Assembly (NCBI GenBank): GCA_020346825.1
Contig: CP070791.1
Span: 812,580 to 819,771, forward strand
Direction of reading: 5' to 3'
DNA from: Candidatus Bathyarchaeota archaeon
Lineage (GTDB): Archaea; Thermoproteota; Bathyarchaeia; Bathyarchaeales; Bathyarchaeaceae
Length of the DNA: 7,192 bases
In this document: positions 1 through 6,566 of the stretch, in pieces
How the letters are laid out: each line of letters opens with the position of its first letter
Position numbering within the stretch: position 1 is the stretch's first letter
Translations under genes and position numbers: made by a program
The notes under the pieces: generated by a model
Told to the model about the DNA's origin: nothing
What the model saw: the letters and a program-made list of their open reading frames with translations, nothing else
The model's database searches: none

Positions 1-2
1 AT

Positions 3-2513
3 CAGGTCACTTCAGCTCGGCTAGACTTTTTTGGCTTTGTAGAATTCGCCATCACAATAATGAGTACCATCTTGACCTCCTTGGGTTTTCTCATCATGTT
101 AACTGGGGTTCTACTGATCACTAATGTTCAGCTCATGAGTGTGGAAGACCGGGAATTTCAAACGGGGGTCCTACGCGCAGTAGGTTCTAATCGCAGGGGA
201 ATTTTCCAGTCTATGATGGTTGAGAACTTGTTCCAAGGAATAATCGGAGGAGTTCTGGGGCTTTTCGGAGGATTGGCCTTCGGTCAAGCTGTGGCCCTTT
301 ATCTTGTAGGATTATTTGGAACTGGTGAACTCAGTGTTCAACCCGTTGTCTCTCAAGAAGCGGTCATCCTTTCAGTTGTCATAGGCATAGTATTAAGCAT
401 AGTGACTGGGATTCTTCCAGCTCTAAGGGCTTCCCGAGTAAATGTTGTAGAAGCTCTTCGTGGAATAAAAGTGAAATTTAGAGAAAAATCTAGTCGCAAC
501 CTAGCAGCCTTTGGTGTCCTAATAATCATAGCTGGAATCATTCTTCTCCTGTACAATGGAGTATTCGAGGAGACACATCAAGTCTTTTGGAGCAGTGAAG
601 GATGGGACAGCTTAGAAGAGTGGAGAATGCTTATGATGGGGTTCGGCTTTTCTACGGGAGGCCTAGGCCTTGTCCTCTCTAGGTTCATGGACAGGGTTAA
701 AGCATTCAACATAACAGCCATCACGTTCTGGGCCTTCCCCTCAATCCTGTTTGTTGTAGCTATGGGCAATTGGGTAGCAGACATCACTGGATTCTCAATT
801 GAAATCTTGATTCTGGGGATTATTGAAATAGTGATTGGTTCCATAATGTTCGTTGCCCTCAACCTACCCATCATAATGCGTGGCCTAAGGAATGTCCTGA
901 TTAAGATTCGGGGTGTAAAGGGTGTTGGCCAAATATCACCGGCTTTAATATCGTCACACATCACTCGTTCCACTCTAACCTTTGCCATTTTTGGAATCAT
1001 ACTAACTCTTAACGTTCTTGTGGCTACGTTAATTCCCACAAACCTGGGAACCGCAACTCAGATTGAAGAAGACTCTAAAGGAGTAGACTTTGCAGTCTTC
1101 TTAAGTAAGCCTGAAGCAATCATCCCCGGCACATCCTTCTCCGACGAACTTTACAAGATTGATGATCGCATAACAGATGTAATTGGTTTCAAGACCTTTC
1201 AACCTAATCTGGACTTTACAAAGTTCATAGCTTTAGAAGACCCTCTTTCTTCTGATTTTGACCCTATAACGGATTTGCTTCCCATCGGAACGGGGGAGTT
1301 TAAACCAGAGCAGATCCGCGGTAATGCTTCAGATTATTCAGATCCCAATTGGCGCTACGCCTTTTATCTAGATGGCTTTCCTGACGGGGTTCGCGAATCT
1401 CTTGTTTCAGACCCATCTGATGACAATTTGCTAGAATTATCCAAGAAAGCGTGGGACCAATTCTTCAACCCAAAATACAAGATGACTGCCTACAATGTTT
1501 CATCTGCTCTGCTAGCTGTTTTCACTGGAGAGATTGAACTTTCTGACTTAGAACTAGGGGCTGCAGGGCCTGGAGGGACTTTAGCCGTAGATCCTCTTGA
1601 AGGAGTTGAACCGTTAAGGGATGTTAGTGGAAACCTGGTCGAAAACCCAATAGTCTTCACAGACTCTTTTCTCTTGCCTGTAGGGCTGCAAATTTGGATA
1701 CCAATGAATACTTCATCCCTAGGATTTCCAATTTACCAGGCTTTTACAATTGGAGGAAGTCTTGACAGCCAACGTGCCGGAGGTTTCCCGCTGGGGGCAG
1801 AATTAGGCTTTGGTGGAGGAGAATCCGATTTCAGCGCAATTCTAGGAACTCTATACTTGCCGGAACATTGGGCAGTCAAAACAAATTTTCTCGGTGAAGC
1901 TAACGGTCAAACTTTAACGTCCCGAGGAAAAGACCAGTACGATTCTTTTCTGATTAAAACCAACCTCTCAATTGATGATCCTCAACTTGAAGACATAGCT
2001 CAAGCCATTGAAGAATTCACAAACACAAATGACGAGGGATACCGCCTTCTGGCAACTGACAACTTTGTCGCAAGTTCTGTTCTAACCTATTCCAGAATCG
2101 AGTCAACCCTAGAAATGATGGATCGAATAACATCTTTCCTGCAAATCTACGTTACCTTTGGTCTCGCAATAGGTGCAGTAGGCATGGGAGTCATCTCAGT
2201 TCGAAATGTTTCCGAAAGAAAACGGGAGATTGGGATGATGAGAGCCATAGGATTTCCCAGAAGTCAAGTGATTCTATCCGTTCTCCTAGAACTGGTGGTT
2301 CTTGGAATAATCGGATTGATCATTGGGGTTATTAACGGGTTACTTGTCAGTATGGGTTTTGCCAACATGCAAAATACAGCCCTAGTGATTCCATGGGAAG
2401 AACTTGGACTGTATCTTTCCTTTATTGTGCTTATTGCAGTAGGGTCAGGTTCAATCCCCGCGCTTGTGGCTTCAAGAATTCCTCCAGCAGAAGCATTGAG
2501 GTATGTGGGATGA
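3..2513 (+). CDS. FtsX-family ABC transporter permease, 5'-partial
   Basis: This is a membrane permease of the FtsX/MacB/LolC class, which usually moves lipids, lipoproteins or peptides or transmits ATPase motion across the membrane. The frame is open to the window edge, so the ATG at 60 is internal and the true N-terminus, TM1 and first extracellular domain are missing. Numbering from that ATG, FtsX domain 1 spans about residues 1-136 and ends in PALRASRVNVVEALRG. Predicted membrane helices follow near 150-167, 190-207, 220-238, 246-272 and 304-326. A large, probably extracellular domain covers about 330-680. FtsX domain 2 spans 690-817 and ends in the matching motif PALVASRIPPAEALRYV. The two FtsX domains also share a GVLRAVGS/GMMRAIGF coupling region, so the protein is an internal duplication. 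Its stop overlaps the next ATPase start. The substrate is not evident. Confidence 0.93.
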   Translation, partial: QVTSARLDFFGFVEFAITIMSTILTSLGFLIMLTGVLLITNVQLMSVEDREFQTGVLRAVGSNRRGIFQSMMVENLFQGIIGGVLGLFGGLAFGQAVALYLVGLFGTGELSVQPVVSQEAVILSVVIGIVLSIVTGILPALRASRVNVVEALRGIKVKFREKSSRNLAAFGVLIIIAGIILLLYNGVFEETHQVFWSSEGWDSLEEWRMLMMGFGFSTGGLGLVLSRFMDRVKAFNITAITFWAFPSILFVVAMGNWVADITGFSIEILILGIIEIVIGSIMFVALNLPIIMRGLRNVLIKIRGVKGVGQISPALISSHITRSTLTFAIFGIILTLNVLVATLIPTNLGTATQIEEDSKGVDFAVFLSKPEAIIPGTSFSDELYKIDDRITDVIGFKTFQPNLDFTKFIALEDPLSSDFDPITDLLPIGTGEFKPEQIRGNASDYSDPNWRYAFYLDGFPDGVRESLVSDPSDDNLLELSKKAWDQFFNPKYKMTAYNVSSALLAVFTGEIELSDLELGAAGPGGTLAVDPLEGVEPLRDVSGNLVENPIVFTDSFLLPVGLQIWIPMNTSSLGFPIYQAFTIGGSLDSQRAGGFPLGAELGFGGGESDFSAILGTLYLPEHWAVKTNFLGEANGQTLTSRGKDQYDSFLIKTNLSIDDPQLEDIAQAIEEFTNTNDEGYRLLATDNFVASSVLTYSRIESTLEMMDRITSFLQIYVTFGLAIGAVGMGVISVRNVSERKREIGMMRAIGFPRSQVILSVLLELVVLGIIGLIIGVINGLLVSMGFANMQNTALVIPWEELGLYLSFIVLIAVGSGSIPALVASRIPPAEALRYVG
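2498..2502 (+). promoter_or_regulatory. Shine-Dalgarno site for the first ATPase
   Basis: GAGGT lies 7 nt before the ATG at 2510, inside the 3' end of the permease gene. It fits the archaeal anti-Shine-Dalgarno sequence and supports 2510 as the start rather than the upstream in-frame ATG at 2393, which would overlap the permease gene by about 120 nt. Confidence 0.65.
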
Positions 2514-3262
2514 AAAAACCGAAGAACAAGAAAGATCAAGTCCCCAAAAAACCAATCCTCATAGTTTCCAAACTACATAAACGCTACAACGAGGGCAAAT
2601 CAAACGAGGTTCATGCCCTCAAAGGCGTAGAATTAACCGTCAGAAAGGGAGACATGATGGCGATCATGGGATCCTCTGGATGTGGAAAAACTACCCTACT
2701 GAATATGATAGGCCATTTGGATCGCCGTTCGTCGGGAGAAATAATAATCGATGGAGTAGACACCTCAACCCTATCTGACGGACAGATGACGGCCTTTCGC
2801 AGAGACAACATTGGTTTTATATTCCAGCTATTCAATCTCTTTCCTTTCTTGACCGCTGTAGAAGATGTAGAAACTCCACTATTACTACGGGGAATCAACT
2901 CCGGTCTTGCTAGAGAACAAGCTAAGATGATGCTACGCGAGTTAGGAATGGGAGACCGACTTTATCATCTACCCACAGAACTCTCTGGAGGTCAACAACA
3001 AAGAGTCGCCGTGGCTCGAGCTCTAATCAACCAACCCGCAATTATCCTAGGAGATGAACCCACTGGCGACTTAGATTCTACAACAAGCTCCAACATCATG
3101 GACCTATTTCGCCGTATAAACAAGACCAACCAACAAACTCTAGTTCTTGTAACCCACAACCGATGGATTGCAGAAAAATGCGATTACATAGTCCATATGA
3201 CTGACGGCAAGATCTCAAGGATAGAAGATAATTCTCCAGTCCAGGAGGGAGAGAAACGATGA
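2510..3262 (+). CDS. MacB/LolD-type ABC transporter ATPase
   Basis: This 250-residue cytoplasmic ATPase should power the FtsX permease encoded just upstream. All catalytic motifs are present: Walker A GSSGCGKTT (54-62), Q-loop Q106 in FIFQLFNLFP, signature LSGGQQQR (158-165), Walker B AIILGDE (177-183), D-loop GDLD (186-189) and H-loop H216. The EPTGDLD and FIFQxFNLxP wording is typical of the MacB/LolD/FtsE group. A lysine-rich stretch of about 16 residues precedes the first ABC strand, and a short charged tail follows. The start at 2510 overlaps the permease stop (ATGA), and the gene's own stop overlaps the next start in the same way, so the three genes form one translationally coupled operon. 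The length is normal for the family. The family assignment is firm; the substrate is unknown. Confidence 0.95.
   Translation: MKKPKNKKDQVPKKPILIVSKLHKRYNEGKSNEVHALKGVELTVRKGDMMAIMGSSGCGKTTLLNMIGHLDRRSSGEIIIDGVDTSTLSDGQMTAFRRDNIGFIFQLFNLFPFLTAVEDVETPLLLRGINSGLAREQAKMMLRELGMGDRLYHLPTELSGGQQQRVAVARALINQPAIILGDEPTGDLDSTTSSNIMDLFRRINKTNQQTLVLVTHNRWIAEKCDYIVHMTDGKISRIEDNSPVQEGEKR
3244..3250 (+). promoter_or_regulatory. Shine-Dalgarno site for the fused ATPase
   Basis: GGAGGGA ends 8 nt before the ATG at 3259. It is a strong purine-rich ribosome binding site within the last codons of the preceding ATPase, and it fixes 3259 as the start of the long fused protein. Confidence 0.75.
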
Positions 3263-5082
3263 AAGCCTATTTTTCTGCTCTAATAGACAAATCCTCTCCT
3301 GCAGAAAACTCCAAGTTGGCTAAAAATCTAATCAAATACCTAAAGAAAACCCTGAAGACACCTGAATCAAGTACAGACTTCAAAGAACACAACGCCTTCA
3401 TCTTTTTAGCCGCAGACAAACCCCTAGAAGAACCATTTTCCCCCAAGACACTAAAGGAAGCCCAGAGCAGAATCCATCTTCGCCTTCAAGAGTACTACAC
3501 TAAAAACAAATCCAAACTCCAAAAATACCTAAAAGGCAAAAGGGAACTGAAGGAAACATCGCAGATCGTCAAAAGTTTCCTGAAGGAGATCGACCCCAAG
3601 CTTGAAAAAGTGTTCGATCTTCGACTGAAAAAACTAATTTCAGAGTTGCCAACCATGTTCTGTGAACTTCAGATAAACAGCATGACGGCCATTTGGAACC
3701 TAAGCGAAGAGCAGAAAGTCCAGTTCTATCTTTCAGGATGGACCTCCCCAGTTTTTAAAGCATCTGGAGTTAAGCCAGATATTGACCTTGAAGCGATGGT
3801 TGACAAGCTAGCATTTCTCAACTTCTTTTGCATATTTCTAGACCCGACATTACTTCGTCTACGAGAAATGAACAAAGTGTTAGAAAGACTTAAGCTAGGT
3901 CTTCATGGAACACACTACAGAAGCAGCAACTCCGATGTGCAAGCTAAACTTGAAATGTTCTTGCGGATCCTTTCAGCGAAACTTAGTTCACTCCAAAACA
4001 TGGACAAAACCATCTTCAGCATATTCAAGTTATTCAACGAGCCCACAACCTACTTCAAGAAACATGATCTGATAAAGCTCTCTGGAGACCTTAGGACAGC
4101 AGTTAGGCAAATGTCCTGGAAAATAAACCAAGGCAAAAGCCTGTTAACTGAGGTTCAAGACAAACTGGAAGGGTGCCAGAATAAACTGAAGGATTACTTG
4201 GATGAAACAACGAATGAGATGAAAACCACCAAATCCATGGATGAATTCAGATTTGCTCTCCTAACTATGGCTGAACTGAGTTCCGACTTGTTTGTTGAAG
4301 CAGAACTTTCGAAGTTGTGGTTGGACTTTTTTGGCTCAGATCTTCCATTCTACACATTCCAATCCAGCCTCTTCAGCCCCCAAACGCCACAAGCCTTTGA
4401 AGCTTCCGCTGAACACATAATCTCCGTCCGGGGCCTAGTTAAGAACTACAGTCTGGGACAAACCACAGTTTATGCCGTCAGAGGAGTTGACCTTGATATC
4501 AAAGAGGGCGAATTTGTGGCAATAGTTGGCAATTCCGGTGCAGGAAAAACCACTCTCCTAAATTGCATGGCTGGGCTAGATGAACCTGATTATGGGATTG
4601 TTTTTTTCAAAGGAAGAGATCTCCATCAATCAGACGATTCAGAAAAATCGAAGGCCAGGTTGCTGGATATGGGCTTCATCTTCCAAAGTTATGCGTTACT
4701 GCCCCACTTCGACACTCGTGAGAACGTAGCTTTACCTGCTGATCTCGCAGGGTTGAGTAAAGACCTGAAAAACAGAATAGAAGAACTCCTTGAAGGCGTT
4801 GGAATAAGCAGACAAGCCAAACAGTACCCTGCCCAGTTAAGTGGTGGACAGATGCAACGTGTGGCTGTCGCTCGCGCATTGACCAATCGTCCTGCAGTGA
4901 TATTTGCTGACGAACCAACTGGTGATTTGGACTCCGTAACTGGGAAACAAGTCATGGATTTGCTCAGAAAGTTCCATGAAGAAACAAAGACTACAATCAT
5001 TGTTATTACTCATGAACAAGATATTGCCGGTTTTGCAGAAAGAAAAATAATGATGAAAGACGGAATAGTAACGCAAAGCTAA
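3259..5082 (+). CDS. Unknown helical N-terminal domain fused to a MacB/LolD-type ATPase
   Basis: This 607-residue protein has two parts. Residues 1 to about 385 match no family I can name. They are rich in Lys, Leu and Glu, look mostly alpha-helical, and have coiled-coil-like stretches around 60-130 and 200-350. A hydrophobic patch at 184-201 is probably buried rather than membrane-spanning, and there is no signal peptide. Residues about 386-607 form a complete ABC ATPase: Walker A GNSGAGKTT (424-432), Q476 in the Q-loop, signature LSGGQ (527-531), Walker B AVIFADE (546-552), D-loop GDLD and H585. A Pro/Ser-containing linker near 370-385 separates the parts. The usual family length is about 220-250 residues, so the N-terminal part is a large addition. 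The ATG overlaps the previous stop (ATGA). By context the protein pairs with the other ATPase on the permease; the added domain may be regulatory or recruit a partner. Confidence 0.93.
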   Translation: MKAYFSALIDKSSPAENSKLAKNLIKYLKKTLKTPESSTDFKEHNAFIFLAADKPLEEPFSPKTLKEAQSRIHLRLQEYYTKNKSKLQKYLKGKRELKETSQIVKSFLKEIDPKLEKVFDLRLKKLISELPTMFCELQINSMTAIWNLSEEQKVQFYLSGWTSPVFKASGVKPDIDLEAMVDKLAFLNFFCIFLDPTLLRLREMNKVLERLKLGLHGTHYRSSNSDVQAKLEMFLRILSAKLSSLQNMDKTIFSIFKLFNEPTTYFKKHDLIKLSGDLRTAVRQMSWKINQGKSLLTEVQDKLEGCQNKLKDYLDETTNEMKTTKSMDEFRFALLTMAELSSDLFVEAELSKLWLDFFGSDLPFYTFQSSLFSPQTPQAFEASAEHIISVRGLVKNYSLGQTTVYAVRGVDLDIKEGEFVAIVGNSGAGKTTLLNCMAGLDEPDYGIVFFKGRDLHQSDDSEKSKARLLDMGFIFQSYALLPHFDTRENVALPADLAGLSKDLKNRIEELLEGVGISRQAKQYPAQLSGGQMQRVAVARALTNRPAVIFADEPTGDLDSVTGKQVMDLLRKFHEETKTTIIVITHEQDIAGFAERKIMMKDGIVTQS

Positions 5083-5205
5083 CCAATGTTGTGTGCGCGC
5101 GCCTGCGTGAGTACTTGCCCAACCAAGTCGATTTCTTTGGCGACACGAAGCAAAGGAATGTGAGCGTGTGCCAGAAATTCTTTGTCAATAGCAGATCAAT
5201 AGGTT

Positions 5206-5565
5206 TTACTGTCTGAGTTTTTCTTCAATTGACTTCAGTTTTCCATGCTCGTTAATCCTTATCGTGGTCTTTAGTCTGACTCGCAACCCCATTCTTCTGA
5301 GGAGAAAATAGAGTTCTTCACCAGTCACCCTTGTTATCTTTCCAGAAGAAGCCAATTGAACAAGAGCTTTTCTCAACTTTTCGGCAACTTGTGGGTACTG
5401 GGCTCGTGTAGCGTTGAAAACTTCCCAAGCGCGCCCAACAAAAACTCTGTGGAGTATATTTTGTTTGTTGTTTTCCTCTTTTTTCCCTTCTTTATTCTTC
5501 AAGAAACGTTTGTTTAGTTTAGCAAGTTTTCTTCTTCTCAACCTCTCTAGTTCAAGGTCGCTCAT
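5206..5565 (-). CDS. PDCD5-family DNA-binding protein
   Basis: This is a 119-residue basic protein of the PDCD5/TFAR19 (dsDNA-binding) family, small archaeal and eukaryotic proteins that bind DNA and, in eukaryotes, chaperonin. The N-terminus MSDLELERLRRRKLAKL matches the family's opening helix. A Lys/Glu/Asn-rich flexible segment (about 22-34) comes next. The core bundle runs from NILHRVFVGRAWEVF through ALVQLASSGKITR and VTGEELYFLLRRMG, ending in the characteristic KTTIRIN strand (99-105). Length is normal for the family. The start sits about 30 nt from a TATA-like element with no clear Shine-Dalgarno site, which suggests a leaderless transcript. In many archaea this gene lies with rps19e, rpl39e and rpl31e, but none of those is nearby here. 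It converges on the ABC operon across a 123-bp gap. The family call is confident; the precise role is not settled. Confidence 0.9.
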   Translation of the reverse strand: MSDLELERLRRRKLAKLNKRFLKNKEGKKEENNKQNILHRVFVGRAWEVFNATRAQYPQVAEKLRKALVQLASSGKITRVTGEELYFLLRRMGLRVRLKTTIRINEHGKLKSIEEKLRQ

Positions 5566-5590
5566 AGTTCCATATTCTATCGTATCATCT

Positions 5591-5598
5591 AATTAAAG
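5591..5598 (-). promoter_or_regulatory. Candidate TATA box of the PDCD5-family gene
   Basis: Read on the minus strand this is CTTTAATT, centred about 29 nt before the ATG at 5565. That spacing would start transcription at or next to the start codon. A second AT-rich element (TATTAAAG on the minus strand, about 5602-5609) is the alternative box and would give a leader of about 10 nt. Confidence 0.45.
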
Positions 5599-5636
5599 CC
5601 ATCTTTAATAGCTAATCTAGAGAAGCGTACGCAAGG

Positions 5637-5667
5637 AAAAAAAGGTGATTGGTGCTTGGGTAACCAA
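5637..5667 (-). terminator. Candidate terminator of the hydrolase gene
   Basis: On the minus strand, about 30-60 nt after the hydrolase stop, a small hairpin (TTGG-TTAC-CCAA, with a nested TTGGT/ACCAA alternative) is followed by a run of seven T (5643-5637). T-tracts are the main intrinsic termination signal in archaea. The stem is only 4-5 bp, so the T-run is the stronger part of the evidence. Confidence 0.4.
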
Positions 5668-5696
5668 CATTCTGTATCCAAATCGACGTGAGCATC

Positions 5697-6356
5697 TTAT
5701 TTGAGAAGTACTTCTTCAAAGAATCGGCTTATCCTTTCAGAAGCCGAGTCTATTGTTGCCGGGAAATTCTCCATATAGAAATGTCCTGTGTTTAGAACAA
5801 ACTTCTCTTTTCTGCCTTTAGTTTTCGCGTGGATGAGTTCCAATTCCGAGTAGAGCGCCACATCGTCATGTTTCCCATGAACGAAAAGCGTCGGACAATT
5901 AAAATTCAGATTTACTTCTAAGTCATCCACTTTCCTGAGAATTGACATAGCAACGAAACCATCTATTTCTGTTCGAGCAGCTGCGTTGGACGCAACCACG
6001 GCACCAAAGGAATAGCCCAACAAGCCCAAAGAATTCACTTTTTTCCGCATCCAAGAAATTGCGTCTAAAACATTTTCAACCTCTTTGGCGCCTTTGCCGT
6101 AGCTTCCATAATCCATACACAAAGCAGAAATATTATGTAAAGCCAATTCTTTGGCGACTTTCACGATTCTAATGTCTCTTCTGCTGCCTCCAAATAGCGG
6201 ATGTGGCGGACAAAGAACAACACCAACTGATGAGTTGCCATAAAGTGTAGCGGACAAGGTTTTCCCATTACTTTCAAAACTCTCCTCGTGCATGTACGGA
6301 TTCTTAGTCTTTGTGAAAGGCATTGCAGGTACCCTTTGCTGTGTTTCATTCATCAT
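5697..6356 (-). CDS. Alpha/beta hydrolase, dienelactone hydrolase-like
   Basis: This is a 219-residue soluble serine hydrolase; the substrate cannot be read from sequence. The nucleophile elbow is GYSFG with Ser116. The probable acid is Asp164 in HGKHDD, and the catalytic His is His192 in TGHFY, so the triad is complete and correctly spaced. CPPHPLFGGSRRD (49-61) is the oxyanion-loop region typical of small DLH-like and KANL3/Tex30-like hydrolases, which pass HPxxGG before the first helix. There is no signal peptide, so it should be cytoplasmic. The start is uncertain. The first ATG (6356) has no Shine-Dalgarno site and lies directly against a TATA-like element, while the ATG at 6323 (Met12) or 6293 (Met22) would keep the whole fold, which begins near residue 25. 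The gene is probably monocistronic, 131 bp from the PDCD5-family gene. Confidence 0.88.
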   Translation of the reverse strand: MMNETQQRVPAMPFTKTKNPYMHEESFESNGKTLSATLYGNSSVGVVLCPPHPLFGGSRRDIRIVKVAKELALHNISALCMDYGSYGKGAKEVENVLDAISWMRKKVNSLGLLGYSFGAVVASNAAARTEIDGFVAMSILRKVDDLEVNLNFNCPTLFVHGKHDDVALYSELELIHAKTKGRKEKFVLNTGHFYMENFPATIDSASERISRFFEEVLLK

Positions 6357-6364
6357 CTTTTATG
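6357..6364 (-). promoter_or_regulatory. Candidate TATA box of the hydrolase gene
   Basis: Read on the minus strand this is CATAAAAG. If it is the real box, transcription would begin near 6334, downstream of the first two ATGs, and Met12 (6323) would be the first start codon on the transcript. A weaker alternative box (TGATTAAAC on the minus strand, about 6417-6425) would leave the long form possible. Confidence 0.35.
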
Positions 6365-6528
6365 CCTTTGTTTCACAGCCGCATGGCCGAGGAGAACCTG
6401 ATTTGAGAACAGGGCATGTTTAATCAAGGATGTTAATGATTAAGATTACATTTGAGCGTGTGACCTACTCTCATTTAAAAGCAGATATCGAACAAAAACG
6501 GAAAAGAAACCTATTTTGGCAGTCAACG

Positions 6529-6536
6529 ATATATCT
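6529..6536 (+). promoter_or_regulatory. Candidate TATA box of the coiled-coil gene
   Basis: GATATATC is centred about 35 nt before the ATG at 6567, giving an expected transcript start near 6558 and a leader of roughly 10 nt with no Shine-Dalgarno site. A second candidate, TTTAAAAG at 6474-6481, would give a leader of about 65 nt. Confidence 0.35.
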
Positions 6537-6566
6537 ACATGTTAACAAAAGTTATTTCGCTCTTTT

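Noticed and set aside
578..1039. Minus-strand ORFs within the permease and ATPase genes (also 353-556, 2264-2539, 2611-2898, 4676-5076, 6161-6349)
   Set aside because: They are shadows opposite strong coding sequence, with low-complexity or unnatural composition and no promoter or ribosome binding site.
2393..2509. Upstream in-frame extension of the first ATPase to an ATG at 2393
   Set aside because: It lies wholly within the FtsX domain 2 coding sequence, its translation does not look like an ABC N-terminus, and a good Shine-Dalgarno site and ATGA overlap point to 2510.
5006..5188. Small minus-strand ORF over the convergent gap
   Set aside because: It mostly overlaps the 3' end of the fused ATPase gene, has no ribosome binding site I can see, and has no recognisable protein character.
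5050..5216. Box C/D guide RNA suggested by TGATGA and CTGA
   Set aside because: The TGATGA is inside the ATPase coding end and is about 160 nt from the CTGA, far beyond the usual size, with no C'/D' pair between.
5161..6462. Shared 10-mer TGAGCGTGTG in two intergenic regions (5161-5170 and 6453-6462)
   Set aside because: The match does not extend on either side, the flanks differ, and two copies of a 10-mer are not enough to argue for an operator or att site.
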